Notes under the pieces: generated by a model | What the model saw: the letters and a program-made list of their open reading frames with translations, nothing else | Told to the model about the DNA's origin: nothing | The model's database searches: none | In this document: piece by piece, positions 1 to 12,205 of the stretch | Layout: each line of letters opens with the position of its first letter | How positions within the stretch are numbered: the first letter of the stretch is position 1 | Program-made: the position numbers and the translations under genes | From: Macrolepiota albuminosa | Taxonomy: Eukaryota; Basidiomycota; Agaricomycetes; Agaricales; Agaricaceae | Length of the DNA: 64,000 nt | NCBI GenBank assembly: GCA_027475525.1 | Contig: JAMWFC010000053.1 | Span: 1,240,001 to 1,304,000 of the forward strand | Direction: 5' to 3'

Positions 1-796
1 GCCCTTACAAGGCAGACTTGATCTACAGATACTCAGGTGTCTGAAACTCCGGACTGAGCTCCAGAGTTCAAGATGCAAACAGGGGGATTTCTGGGGTAAG
101 GGACTTAGTCCAGAGATTTGATGAAGTCGAAAAAATTAAGGGAATAAAATCAAGTTGAAAGCCAGGGGTTCTAGGACAAGACCTGGTTAGTGAAGCTTAA
201 GTTGTGAAGTGCATACCAGTCTTAAGAGCACACAAACAAGTTGAGCATGCCAGTCAGTGCATACCAGTCAATCAAAAGGGCACACAAGCAATCAAATGTA
301 ATATCAAGACTAGCAAATACAACAGGAAACTACGCTATAAATACTACAGAGCTGAGTCCAGGTTTCTGGGTTCTGAGTGTCTGGGATAAGTTCCGTGAAG
401 CATTGAATAGTGGTAGGGGACTGTATATCAGGATCGCGCATGTGGGGCGCGTGATTAGTTGGTGTGGAGGGAGTTATGATGCAAGATGCATAATGGCCGG
501 AAGCAAGTAGCATGATCTGATTGTTGATTGATTAGTTGGTGTGGAGGGAGTTATGATGCAAGATGCATAATGGCCGGAAGCAAGTAGCATGATCTGATTG
601 TTGATTGCAGCTTTGATGGTGGTTGGTCCCAGGGTCCGTGATGCGGGGTTGCTGGGGGTGCTGGGTGATCATGGTCTTTGATGTGTGTGATGGCAGTGTC
701 GGTAGTTGTGATAGCAGGGCACATTTGTGGGGTTGGAGAGAGGATCCTGGATGGGGTTCTGGGGGTGTCCCAGAGTGGTCTCAGAGGGAGAGGTCG
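1..796. other. A+T-rich repeat DNA without a recognisable gene
   Basis: No reading frame here looks like a protein. Around 207-290 there is a short imperfect tandem repeat (the phrase GTGCATACCAGTC recurs). From 454 to 607 a 77-bp stretch is repeated exactly head to tail (see the 77-bp findings). From about 600 to 800 the strand is G/T-rich and low in complexity. The stretch ends where the left inverted repeat of the candidate large element begins. Confidence 0.5.
454..607. repeat. Exact 77-bp tandem duplication
   Basis: The sequence beginning ATTAGTTGGTGTGG at 454 recurs exactly at 531, a period of 77. It is one of thirteen such duplications in the window. It is best read as an assembly overlap left untrimmed rather than a biological repeat. 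Confidence 0.85.
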
Positions 797-1010
797 TGAC
801 ACCCACCATACTTACTAGTATATGCACATGAGACCAATTTATATCATCAGCTCATGTGACTTGGAATTTGCCAGCCACATGATATTGTAAGTTTTTCCAT
901 CATACTCATAATTGCATGTGAAAGCAATACATGTGATCAGCACATGTGACTCAGAATTTGCTGGGCACATGATCAAGTTTCAGCATTAGAAAGTCAACTT
1001 GAGGACAGTA
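797..1010 (+). repeat. Left inverted repeat of the candidate large element
   Basis: Read on the minus strand this stretch matches 9,610-9,800 in order: CTGAAAC-TTGATCATGTG, then AGTCACATGTGCT, then GAGTATGATGG, then CATGTGGC, then AGTAAGTATGGTGGG. The outer edge is near 797, just outside CACCCACCATAC. Confidence 0.6.
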
Positions 1011-1367
1011 GAGTGGAGAGTTTCACTTTCTGCACTGTGCTGCTCCCTCTTTTCCTGTTCGTGTCATGCAGCACAGATGAGTACGTATTACTTTCTCATC
1101 ATATGCACCCTCATGTTCAAGCTTTTTTGCAGAGTAACAATCTTATTTATTTATCTCACTTTTCAGTCTCTTCTTATCATTACTCTACAAAAAGGGTGAG
1201 ATATTCACCTTTTATTAATGATAAGCTTCTTCTCATCCCTCATCATAGCATTATCAAACTTTGTTCAAGAAAAGTTTCACTACAACAAGTTTGATAATCT
1301 ACAGTAAGCAGGCTGTAAATATAGCTACGCACAGCCATCTTGCCAAGAAGAATCCTAGATCTTCAGT

Positions 1368-1480
1368 TCTATATAATATAATAATAGCAAGTCTTTAGCT
1401 AATACCTAGTCAGATATTCTTGTTCATTATATACATGTCAATTCAGTTCTATATAATGTAATAACAGCAAAAACTACATA
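1368..1480 (+). repeat. Internal inverted repeat, left copy
   Basis: This A+T-rich repeat contains CAGTTCTATATAATRTAATA, then GTCTTTAGCTAATACC, then CAGATATTCTTGTTCA. It is the reverse complement of 3,890-4,035. The pair encloses about 2.4 kb and may mark a smaller element nested in the large one. Confidence 0.5.
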
Positions 1481-1714
1481 TGAGAAAGCATTGACTGAAA
1501 GACAAACCAAATGTTTTCATATGTAAGTGAAGAAATGTGAAGATTATCAAAAACACCCTATGCTTTTGTAGCATACTCAAAAGAGACAAAACGGACTAAG
1601 TCCTTGCCTCCAATCTGATTCATAAGTGAATGCACTATATCAACATCAGCACATTATAATCAGAATGAAGAGCATAGGCAATGTTCAGAGAAATACCAGA
1701 AGGCAAAAACTTGT

Positions 1715-1868
1715 CTTGTTAGTACGAACTGTGAGATCATTCTAGTTCTGCCTCCATAAATCAAGATCTTGCTAAAAGAGCTTTGGCCAGACTTGTTAGT
1801 ACGAACTGTGAGATCATTCTAGTTCTGCCTCCATAAATCAAGATCTTGCTAAAAGAGCTTTGGCCAGA
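1715..1868. repeat. Exact 77-bp tandem duplication
   Basis: CTTGTTAGTACGAACTG at 1,715 recurs exactly at 1,792, a period of 77. Likely an assembly overlap. Confidence 0.85.
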
Positions 1869-2318
1869 GCCACTGAACAAGTTTGCTAGGATGTATTACA
1901 TGAAGGTTAAAATATAATTTAAAAATTAATTCACGTACTACTGCTTTGGTATAGCTGGATTATAGATCCTCTAACTAGCAGCTCAATGAATATGAACATT
2001 GTCTCTCCATGTGATATGGAACTGTAATCAATCTCTTTCAATTGTGATGTTGTTTGTGCTCCTCAAGAAATGGTGGGCTGGTCCAATCTCAACAAGCTTG
2101 ATATCAGGAGAGAAGTGAGCACTATGGCAATATTGAAAGTTAGCAAGTTATATCACAGTAGCCATATATCTGACCGAAAAGCATTTGCAAAACCATATAA
2201 AAGAGTTGTCTCTGATCTATAATTAGTAGAAGATTAAAGCGGCATACTATATATTGTTCAGTATATATACAATATAAATAAAAAGACAAAATATTTACCT
2301 CCAAGTTCAGCAACAACA

Positions 2319-2472
2319 AAAGGTAAAAATGGGCAATAGCTGCCTTTAAACAATTATTTGGAATAACTCAAAGGCCTAACCACTTCTCTAACCATAAAGG
2401 TAAAAATGGGCAATAGCTGCCTTTAAACAATTATTTGGAATAACTCAAAGGCCTAACCACTTCTCTAACCAT
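2319..2472. repeat. Exact 77-bp tandem duplication
   Basis: AAAGGTAAAAATGGGC at 2,319 recurs at 2,396, a period of 77. Likely an assembly overlap. Confidence 0.85.
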
Positions 2473-2581
2473 TTATCTCATAAGCCCAATATTACAAATC
2501 CAATACTGACAAGTTTGTCATGCCCATCAGCACTCCATTCATGGTTAGGGCCAATGCTAGTCAAGATTCCTCGATAATTTT

Positions 2582-2735
2582 TTTTAAGGTGGACTCACAC
2601 CAAGCAAACCTATCTGGATTAAGAATATGCATTTCCCTATCAACGGCAGCCCTATTTTTTTTAAGGTGGACTCACACCAAGCAAACCTATCTGGATTAAG
2701 AATATGCATTTCCCTATCAACGGCAGCCCTATAGA
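2582..2735. repeat. Exact 77-bp tandem duplication
   Basis: AAGGTGGACTCACACC at 2,586 recurs at 2,663, a period of 77. Likely an assembly overlap. Confidence 0.85.
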
Positions 2736-3889
2736 GTGTTAACTACTGACATTATTTAAATATAAATACATATCTTGTTAAGCATGTGCAAACATTAAAT
2801 GCGATGAGCTTTCTGGTCTTTTTAACATCTTGGCGGCCCGATAGATCCTGAGCCATCTGAGTTGCAACAAGCTGATGAATTTCCTTATCTGCCAAAGATG
2901 CTATCATTGCACCACTAGCTTTCAGCCCTATATCCTGGGCATGACAAGCCACAGAAGCTTCACTAAAGCAAGAAAATAGTTAACTGGGGAGTTAAAGTAT
3001 AATGAAAGTAGTATATACGACAATTGAATCTTGTGTTCTGTCTAAAGAAGCTTGGAAATTGTCTTGCAATTGGTGATATTGCTATTGTAGTAATCTTTAA
3101 TAAGAGCACAGACTATTGGATCATTTTTAGGAGCTACAAAAACATCAGATAGATTAATGTTACACAAAAACAAGAAGCATATGGCTTACAGCAATTCTTG
3201 TACTGGTTCTTACTAGCTGGATTATTTAAGCTAGACATAGAGGCCATTGCAAGCATTACAGAAGAGTGAGAGAGTGTTTGTGAAAAGTAGTGAGAAGTGC
3301 TGGTTTAGACAGCTCCGCTGTAACTTTTTATACTGTTTAGTCAACATAATCCAAGATCTGAACAAGTCTCAACTTACTTAATAAGATATCACTGACAAGT
3401 TTGAAGAACATTTCTAAAACACAAGGTGCAAAATTTTTAACAAAAGGCTTGCTATAAGTAGACTTTTCCGCACCTCCAGGCAATGTTAAACTGTCAGATT
3501 TTTTAGGGACCTGTAGCCTAGACTAATGTAAGCAATGGCTAATCAGCAACAAGACAAAGGTTTGTCTATAAATAGAATGTTTCACACCTGTATTGCATAA
3601 TGTTTTGCCCTATAAACATAAATATCTGACTCGGTTGTTTATGGAATGATCTGTAAGACGTGTGGAACCTTTTATTTGAAAGAAGGCACAATCACAATAA
3701 AGAAAAAATAAGGAAGAGGATTAGCACAAATAGCCACAGCATCATGCTGCAGCCTGGAAAAATAAATTGGCTCATCCAAAGTGAATGAGAGGGCTCCTAT
3801 ATAATACAAATTACAAATATATGTCGTGTATGATATAAATATCAAGAGAGAGGAGGGAGGGTGAATCGAAAGGCAACAAGACAACTATA
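2736..3889. other. A+T-rich DNA with no supported gene
   Basis: A 66-codon minus-strand frame (2,752-2,952) is open, but it has no motif I recognise and no continuation. The rest is A+T-rich with stops in every frame. Confidence 0.5.
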
Positions 3890-4035
3890 ATACACAACAT
3901 GTATATAATGAACAAGAATATCTGACTAGGTACTAGCTAAAGACCTGCTGTTATTACATTATATAGCACTGAACCGACATGTATATGATGAACAAGAATA
4001 TCTGACTAAATACTAGCTAAAGACTTTCTGTCTTC
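3890..4035 (-). repeat. Internal inverted repeat, right copy (two tandem units of about 80 bp)
   Basis: ACATGTATATAATGAACAAG at 3,899 recurs in diverged form near 3,979, so the unit is about 80 bp and imperfect. That separates it from the exact 77-bp artefacts. The whole block is the reverse complement of 1,368-1,480. Confidence 0.5.
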
Positions 4036-5447
4036 GAAGAAGGAGAAGGAAAGCCATGGCGCAATGGGCTGCAAATGTTGTCTGTGCTGCTTCTAGTGTC
4101 ATCTTTGATCTCAACAGCATAGTTGTCCAACTCAAGCTTGCGGCAGAGAGCCTTGCACTTATGTTCTCCTAGCCATTTCTTTATTGCTACAAAACCTTTG
4201 TCTCAGAACCCAGTATTTTGCTAAGACCTAAAATAAAGTTGTTAAATAAGAATCAAGGATGGAATAGAACTTACAAATGTGCTTAAAGATCATATAGAAT
4301 AATTTTATTGTCAGGGCAAACAACTCCTGATATTTATAAGTGTAAGTCTCAAGAATAAGGAAGATATGAAAGTAAGCATCACATACCCTGAAGATCAGTC
4401 ATCAAAAGAGTGCCACCACTGTCTACAAGAACATGATGTGCATACACATCAACAACATGGCCAACAGGATCACTGTTATCACCTGCTTTGTTACAGCCAC
4501 TGAATTTTCTTTCTGTATAGAGATCCTTGGTAGAGAGTAAGGGTGCAGCCAAAAAGTCTTTGAAGACAAGACTTTTAGTATCATTCTCATCATTTTGAGG
4601 TAGAGGTGGGAGTTTGGTTGTTACTGAACTGAAAAATGCACCAGAAATGTTCCATCAAAGGCCTGAATACTATCAAGACAGTTAAATAAAATTTGATAGA
4701 CAAAGTCACTTATTGTGGATATTGACTCCATGTGCATCTGCTCTGCATTTGAAGGAATCTGCAAAGTACTGTTCCAGTGTCATGAAGCGCAATTCAGCAG
4801 TCAAGTCAATAAAGTTCTGAGACTTTGTCATGGCAATGGGCTTGTACTGGAAAATTGCATACTATTTGTTGTTAAAACAGCCTTAGGACATAATATAAGA
4901 CTTGATAGAATAAAAAATACCACAGAAACCAACTTATTAAAAATACAAACTTCATCAAACCTTTAGCAAGGTACCTACTCTTTGATTGATCTCCTCAGAC
5001 ATGAGACTGCCAGTCACAAGCAATTTTGATGGTCTTTTCCTCAATACTAATATGTTCATTGATATTTTCTTTTATATCTGCAGTAAAAATAGTAGCTGTG
5101 AGCTGATAATGGTCAAACTGTACTTCTACATCAACCAATTCATCAGCCATTGCAATTTTTTGTGGTCAAAATGTGCTAGTATATTGTGATACTAATGACA
5201 AAAGACCTCAACAGTAACAAGATGTATCAAATGAAAAAGGTCAAGTCAAATCTGCAACTCACTTTTAAAGCCTTCTGCTTCACACCGAGTCCTTGCTTGC
5301 GCACAGTTGAAGGTGCCACTAATTGGCATGTGGATTTATATGACTCCAGAACTATATCATCTTCATCATCGATGTCTTGAAGAGCATTATCTAATGAATA
5401 ATTATAATAAATAATTGACTCACAGGAACAATATAATAAACAAATAC

Positions 5448-6430
5448 TCAAAGAAGGATTGTCTTTGATTTAACATCTGCATCGCTCAAATGCCCTGCAC
5501 TTTTCAAAGAGTTGAAAAAAACCTCAACAGTCTCTACATCACTCCTGGTCTTGTATTCAAGTTGATGAACCTTGTTTGTTCCAACTTCAAATGTTGGTCT
5601 GGGTGGATTATTGAGTGATGAAATGACAATGTTAATAAAAAATATACTGCTCAAAATCAAGTTGGCTTGATCCAAATTGATGAGAAGGTGGTGATCTAAG
5701 AAATGATGCCTTAAGTTCAATCTTTGCATATTCAAATATGTTAGCAGTCAATTCTGACCTATTATATTTCTTGAGTAGAGGGAGAATTTGGACCTGGTGT
5801 AAGGAGATAAATATCTAAAGAGATTCAAACAAAAAAATATCAACACTTTTTTTGGTGCAGTTCCATTCCAAGGGAAGATGGACAGTGCTATTTGAACAGT
5901 GAAGATATTGCCTTTTACTTGTGCTTTTATAGTGGCAAGTGCTTTTTTGGCCCTGTGAGCCACTTAAAGAGCAGAATTCATTGGCTGTCTTGAAGGTTGA
6001 TTGATTCAATATTGTGATGCTGATTCATGATGTTCAACAGAATGCTCAAGAAGGCTTTTGATAAGCACAGCATTATCTAAATAACCAAATTTCAGGTCTC
6101 CAAAGATTGCTTGAAGAGTTGAAGCATATATTTTCAATATTGAACATTTTTTTTGTATTGTTACAGACACCACATCTCAGTGTTTTGAGAAACCAGTAGA
6201 CAATGGAACATCCTTGACACTGTGGCTTGGCCTTGATTATGATTTAAGATTAACTATAAGGATATCATGCAAGACAATTATTAAACTTACCTTTATTGCT
6301 TTGCATTTCTCATCAGATGTCACAGTCGCAAGTTTTTGACACTTCTTACATATCTTTGCATCCAGATTGGGAAAAAGTATGCCACAATCTCTGCAAAAAC
6401 CCATCAAAAAAAGTAGAATAACTTGTAGGC
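5448..6430 (-). pseudogene. Decayed minus-strand frame with a Cys-pair motif
   Basis: On the minus strand near 6,400-6,290 a frame reads CGILFPN, then CKKC, then SDEKCKAIK. This gives two CxxC-like pairs, as in zinc-ribbon segments. Further down (6,170-6,030 and 5,735-5,448) other minus frames stay open for 60-95 codons between stops, for example the phrase RSDVETVEVFFN. I do not recognise the family. Similar Cys-pair segments occur in Agaricomycete repeat-associated proteins, but I cannot confirm that here. Stops and probable frame breaks make it a relic. Confidence 0.25.
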
Positions 6431-6642
6431 AATTTGTTGATATGTTTTAGTTAATATTCAAACCCTAGTGCAGCCACCAAACTTTGTTTTCAAAATTAAA
6501 AGGATCAGCAATTTTTGTATTAGGATAAATAGAGTTGATATAGCCAATATTAGCTTACTGTTCTAACTGTAGATGATGATCAATAGATGATTGTTACAGA
6601 GCTGAACACATGGTATTAACTATAATCAAGAGCATATGCAAA

Positions 6643-6796
6643 CAAGATATTGCATAGATATAAGATATTGTGTGGTATGTATTGTAATAATATTGTCAGT
6701 AGAACTATTAATACAATTACAAGATATTGCATAGATATAAGATATTGTGTGGTATGTATTGTAATAATATTGTCAGTAGAACTATTAATACAATTT
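6643..6796. repeat. Exact 77-bp tandem duplication
   Basis: CAAGATATTGCATAGAT at 6,643 recurs at 6,720, a period of 77. Likely an assembly overlap. Confidence 0.85.
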
Positions 6797-7130
6797 TTAA
6801 GCAATTACTACAACTATATTTCAACTCGTTGTTATGGGTGGACCTTCTTCATCTGGTGAAATCACATAGTCAGCTGTCTAAGCTGAATCAAGAGCAAAGA
6901 TTTTGCCTGATACACCTATAAGTATATCATCCAAAATCATAACCTTTTCGCACTTGACAGAGGGTTGCAGTGGAGTGACATACTTTGGAGGCACACAGAG
7001 CTTATTCCGATCAACTTGAGTCAATGCAAAAGAGCCTTCAGTTCCGACCTATAACCCCCTTCTATCCTCATAGTCACCATGGTTCCAACCCAAATTGTTG
7101 AGCACAGGTTTTGTATGCAATAATTGCACT

Positions 7131-7487
7131 TTAACCCTTTTTCCAATGAAATTTTTGTTGTCCATTCAAGCACAATATGCTAATGGATTGTAAGATGCAT
7201 GAAAGTGTGAAATTTTGAGAAAACATACAAAATGCAGAAGATGGATTTGGAGTTTGTAAAGTTGGATTCCATGCTAGACTAAGATAAATACTTAAATCAC
7301 AAGGAAGAGGAGTTGAAGCTGTCAAAGAAACAGGGGACAGAGGGATATCAAGCCTAGCTGATGAAGCAATATTGGAAGGCAGTGACTTAATGTATTCCAA
7401 ACCAACTTCTGCATTTTTGGGGATCAATAGTTTCATGTTTTGGTCATGACTGAAGAGGATTGTAGGACTCAATAACTTTAAATACAA
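7131..7487 (-). other. Unrecognised open frame in decayed repeat DNA
   Basis: A 118-codon minus-strand frame has a Leu/Ser/Pro-rich composition and no recognisable motif. It lies just downstream (in minus-strand order) of the SPT5-like remains and may be a distant part of the same decayed coding region. There is no direct support for expression. Confidence 0.2.
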
Positions 7488-7859
7488 TAAATATTTCTAA
7501 CTTAATGGTAGGCCAGATTCGAGAGATGAAGGGGTTCTTGACAAAGAGTGGCATTAAGCTCCCAAAACATTGTTACTCTCCAGTATCAATTTGATGATTC
7601 CCTTATAATTTTTAAAGAGATGACTACCAATAACATGGACGTAATGTCTCATAAGATGGCAATTGCAATTTTTTCTAAGTTAAAAAGAGTTAGCCATTGA
7701 TCTTGAATAATAAATAACTATAATTCACTCGATTAATAGATTATCCTCAATTCCAATGTCTAAACTTGGTTCAGCACTATGAGCATTGATGGTAACTGAA
7801 CTGTGATAGAAATTAACACAGTCCATATATGTTTCAATTTAAAAAGAAATCTATCAGCC

Positions 7860-8960
7860 TACTGTTTGAATAAGAAAAACAGATTCCATACCTGCAATGC
7901 AACATCATGGTTATATATGAAAAAAGAGGCTCCATCAATTGAAGTCACCAAACCTATGAAACTCTCTTGTTGTCCAAATGCTACAACCACCTCATCTCCA
8001 ACAGATATTTTCTTCTGCAGATGTTCGACTGACACAAGTAAGTGTAAATTTTGATTGTGAACATCTACTGTTGCTATCCCTCCTGTAATGCTGTATACAG
8101 CACCAATAACTTCTCAAGTATCTCCATCTGTGACCTTGACATTGTCTTCAGCACCAATAAGCTAAGTACCCATTCTTTGTAAGGTGTGTTCAAAACATTC
8201 TACAGATATTATCCATAAGTTCTGGAAATGTGCAATCTCAGCTAAAGTCAGGATAGCTTCTTCAGACTGGAATTTGTCAGTCAATAAGCATAAATAGCCA
8301 TCTAGATATGTCTGCTCATAGAATTTCCACTCTTCTAAAGGTAGCAGATGAACGGATCCATCTTCTCAGACTGCTTTAATCTCTGCTACATCAAGTAAAG
8401 CTGCGTCAGGGCAGCATAGTCAATAAAATTTTGAATTAGATGACTCTGCATTAATGTGTTTCTGCTTGGTGAGGTGCAATCAGTTATTCAGATGGTGTAC
8501 AACATATACTTCCGCTCCAAAGTCATTATAATTTGCAATGTAGGCCAAGTCCCCATTAAACGGCTATTGTGTCAATCAGACCCAAGTTCCACTCAAAGGA
8601 GTGAAGAGCTTTTGTTCTCTTAGGTATTTTGGCCAATCCAATGGGTCAATTGAGTAGACCTGCCACCAGTAAATGTTAGAAACACCTCTACAAAAGTCTT
8701 GTATGTTTTTGAGTCTGAGAGCCTCAATCACGATATAATCTAGTCAGGAAATAGAACCAATAATTGATTTAACATTAAAAGCGTCACTTTTGCTACAAAT
8801 AATCTTTTTCCATGAGAATAAATGAGGTGGTCTCCTCATATCCTGGCTGAAAAGAAGGGAGATAAAAAGAAATCAAAGAAAACTGAAAAGGCTTACTTTG
8901 ACGGCAACTCTCCAAAGTCCTGTCAGTCCTTCAAAAGCTATACTGACAGATTGATAAGAT
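7860..8960 (-). pseudogene. Decayed SPT5-like (NGN plus KOW repeats) reading frame
   Basis: One minus-strand frame from about 8,740 down to 8,470 reads YIVIEALRLKNIQDFCRG, then GVSNIYW, then LREQKLF, then LSGTWV, then GDLAYI and GAEVYVV. The order matches an SPT5 NGN domain followed by a first KOW motif. A second block (about 8,160-7,930) reads EVIGAVYSITGGIATVDV, then VGDEVVVAFG, then FIGLVTSIDG, as two more KOW-like modules. SPT5 binds RNA polymerase and controls elongation, but this copy sits in a mobile-element setting and is broken. I count in-frame TGA or TAG codons near 8,742, 8,579, 8,567, 8,488 and 8,114; most are TGA, as expected from CGA after C-to-T change. Family call moderate; loss of function clear. 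Confidence 0.45.
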
Positions 8961-9388
8961 GATTCAGTTGATAGAAGTTGTTGACTGCCAGAGTGGGCAT
9001 GAGCATGAGCTAGTAAAGCATTCCATTCAATGTCATTATCTACTCAGTGTTGTTCAATGGCAAGTAAATGGTGAGAGAGACTTTGATCTAATGCGACAGG
9101 TCCACTGTCTTCAATAAAGTCGTCTAAAATACATAGTCAGCCATAGGTAAATAGAATGAATGTACAATCTACTATTATTATATAGTTTTTCCTCCTCAAA
9201 GTCTTCTTCTTCAACCTGGGCCTCAACATCAATAAATTGAATCTACCAAGTAGTGTATCGGTCAGTCAGCCCCAGCTCAATACTTTAAAACATACCTCAC
9301 ACCTAACTTTCTTCTTTTGACACACATCTTTACTTTTACCTTTAATACAGACATATTTTGCCACCAAAGTTGAGAAATGCAAGAAATT

Positions 9389-9543
9389 GTTCAAGTCAAA
9401 AGTCAATTCTAACAATCTAACTATCAAAACGTATCAATACAATGACTAATTACTAGTGTTAAGATGTTCAAGTCAAAAGTCAATTCTAACAATCTAACTA
9501 TCAAAACGTATCAATACAATGACTAATTACTAGTGTTAAGATA
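9389..9543. repeat. Exact 77-bp tandem duplication
   Basis: GTTCAAGTCAAAAGTCAATT at 9,389 recurs at 9,466, a period of 77. Likely an assembly overlap. Confidence 0.85.
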
Positions 9544-9589
9544 GGGCATAACAGAAAAACATACAATAACCTTGGTGCAAGTGACATAT

Positions 9590-10290
9590 ATTTAAGCAGC
9601 TCCTTAACTTTAGGGCAGCTTTCTGACACTGAAACCTGATCATATGCCTGGCAAATTCCAAGTCACATGTGCTAATCACATGTATTAGTTTCATATGCAA
9701 CTATGAGTATGATGGGAAAACTTATAAGATCATGTGGCCAGCAAATCCCAAGTCACATGAACTGATGATGGATTAGTCTCACGTGCATCTATTAGTAAGT
9801 ATAGTGGGGAAACTTACAAATCATGTGCCTGGCAAATCCCGAGTTACATGTGCTAAACATGTGACCTAATCTCAGATGCAATTACTTGGATGGTGGAAGA
9901 ACAAACAAAAGGACTTGATAAGCACATGACATAATTTAAGCAGCCCCTCAACTTTAGAGCAACTTTCTGACGCTGAAATCTGATCATGTGCCTGGCAAAT
10001 TCCAAGTCACATGTGCTAATCACATATATTAGTTTTATATGCAACTGTGAATATGATGGGAAAACTTACAAGATCACATGTCCAGCAAATTCCAAGTCAC
10101 ATGAACTGACAACATGGATTGGTCTCACGTGCATCTATTGACAAGTATGGTGGGGAAACTTATGAATCATGTGCCCAGCAAATCTCAGGTCACATGTGCT
10201 AAGCATATAATCTGATCTCACATGCAATTACTTGGATGATAGGAGAACAAACAAAAGAACTTGGTAAGCAAGCAACGTATATTTAAGCAG
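9590..10290 (+). repeat. Right subterminal repeat array of the candidate large element
   Basis: A unit of about 340 bp starts ATTTAAGCAGC at about 9,590, recurs in diverged form at about 9,937, and starts a third time at about 10,279. Within each unit the words CATGTG, CACATG and AAGTCACATG recur every 50-100 bp. The first unit is the inverted counterpart of 797-1010. Confidence 0.6.
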
Positions 10291-11638
10291 CCTCCCAACT
10301 TTATGCTGCCTGGCACTGTTTAATGCATTGAATAAACAGCAAGGATCTGAATCTATTAAAGCTATCCTATAAAATTTCCAGTCTACTGTACTTTGGCATT
10401 ATTAGTTACTTAGTGATGGTGAACTCCTTGTAGTATAAAAAGTATTTACTAACTTGTGCATACCTAACAGAACAGAGTTTCTTGCTCCTGCTCACTCTAG
10501 TCTCCCTTATGATTTAGATTTCATTTACAGTCAGCAATGTCAAAGTAATCGGCAGTTGTAGACTATCACTATTCAACAGAACCTTTGTGCCTTGTATCTA
10601 TAGCAGGCATTAACATTACTTAGACCTCGCACTCCTACTCTTAGTGCTTGACACCTGCTGACCCTTTTTGCAACTCTTTATTATTTTACAGACATGATTT
10701 CTGGGACCTGCCCAGGACTCCCCTCAATATATTAAGTGTGCCCAATGCAAGCTTTTGACATGGTAATATTATTCATACATTTATTACTGACCAAATTTTG
10801 GACGTCATCACCGTGCTTCTGTGAAATAGCAGGATGTGGTAGATTTTTTGATTAATTCTAATTGTACATGTAGAGTCCCTAGATTGAGGTCTGCATTGAA
10901 CATTGGCTAGCAAGCTGTCTTATAAGACAACTTACCAAGAACTTTCAAAAGGACTTGCTCCATTATGCCAAGAGCAAATCTCTTGGAGGCTCAAAATTGT
11001 AGATGCAATAAGCAGGAAATTGACAATGAAAATCATCAAAAAGAAGTTGTAAAAGAAGATCAGCTTATATATTGTCCTTACCTGCTATATGACAAACATG
11101 CAGATCTATACCAGTTTGAATAACAATCTTTGCTACGGCTTTGATCACAGAATTGTGTGCATCCTTGGTCGCACCTAAAGAGTTAAAAACTGCTACAGAG
11201 TCAAGGACTATCTGTGAATATCAGAAGTCTTTTTAGAGGATGCTCAAAAGAAGCAGCATGATAGATGCTTGAAAGGATTGCTAAGAGCTCCAGAAAGAAA
11301 ATATCAACCTTTGGACTTAACAGACCAGGATTGAGCTAATAAACAAAACCAGATCCTGCATAAACAAATGTAAGAGCAAGTTTAAGACTTGCATCAGTCC
11401 AGAGGACAAGATGCCAAAGAGTCATTCCAATTTGTTGCATCAAGAAATCTAATACCTACTGCTGAAGGAAGAATTTTCAATAGCCAGTTTGTATTATCTG
11501 TTACTTCTTAATTAAGGAAAATACAGCATGCATTGTTATTTTAAAAGCAATCTTGCAATATAACAATGATAATGCAGGGTACCTCCATGGAAGAACATTA
11601 AGTAACCAGTTGAGATGACCTGCCAAACATTGCCAAGA
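10291..11638. other. A+T-rich repeat DNA; fragment of an X-family end near 10,690
   Basis: No gene is supported. Around 10,693-10,750 the phrases TCTGGGACCTGCCCAGGACT and GTGTGCCCAATGC look like an inverted end of repeat family X (compare 14,411-14,458). Confidence 0.35.
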
Positions 11639-12082
11639 TCATAGAGAGGAGCGACAGTTTGAGATATCTATGAAGATTCTGACTTTTTTGATGATGTTGT
11701 TTATAGAGTCTCTTGTAAGTGAAATTGTGCCATGATTGATGTTGACCCAGAAGCCTATAATTTTCAGGCACTCTCTGAATTCCTGTTTTTTTTTTATCCT
11801 AAGAGCAGCCAATATAATCCTAAAAAATAAGAAGTTGAGCTTGATGCTTTGGCCTAGGTTTGCCTTTGAAGAAAAATGTCTGTACTGCCACAGAGGATGT
11901 GCTGGCAGGTTGAGAAAAGCACTAGATACATCAGACTTCCAGGTTACTAGGGAGATGGATAGATGTTGATGTCTGGCATTGTATAAAACTTGTCTGAAAG
12001 TTTTCATATCATTGTACTTGACTTTAGCCTCATTTTTAGAGATCCTGCTATTTAGACTAGAAGCTGTGTGGTCCATTACCAC
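11639..12082 (-). pseudogene. Reverse-transcriptase fragment of a decayed retroelement
   Basis: A 147-codon minus-strand frame contains TWKSDVSSAFLNLPAHPLWQ, a typical start of an RT palm (the Asp in SDV is the first metal-binding position). Near its end it has LKIIGFWVNINHGTISL, a phrase I associate with a class of Agaricomycete retroelement RTs, perhaps DIRS-like. The part that should carry the second catalytic motif (xxDD) is missing between these blocks, so the copy is internally deleted. It follows, in minus-strand order, the gag-like remains at 12.5-13.8 kb, which fits one decayed element. Confidence 0.5.
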
Positions 12083-12205
12083 TCTAGATTTTCCTTTCTG
12101 TCAGACTACAAACAATGGGAACAATTTTATTGCCAGAAGGAGGTGATTAATGTTGATTGGGTCGGACTATCTTTTGGCTTTGACTTCCTTGTCTCTGAAG
12201 TCTTG

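Larger units (their letters stand above)
797..10290 (-). mobile_element. Candidate large element bounded by inverted subterminal repeats
   Basis: Bases about 797-1010 are the reverse complement, at roughly 80-90% by eye, of the repeat unit that starts near 9,590 on the other side. Both carry many copies of the words CACATG and AAGTCACATG. The right side holds the unit about two and a third times in tandem (9,590 to about 10,290). Between them lie about 8.6 kb of A+T-rich, CpG-poor DNA whose only recognisable coding remains are on the minus strand: an SPT5-like frame and a Cys-pair frame. Long inverted ends with reiterated subterminal words fit a DNA transposon. No transposase was recognised and no target-site duplication could be fixed, so the element class is unknown and the outer borders are approximate. 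Confidence 0.4.
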
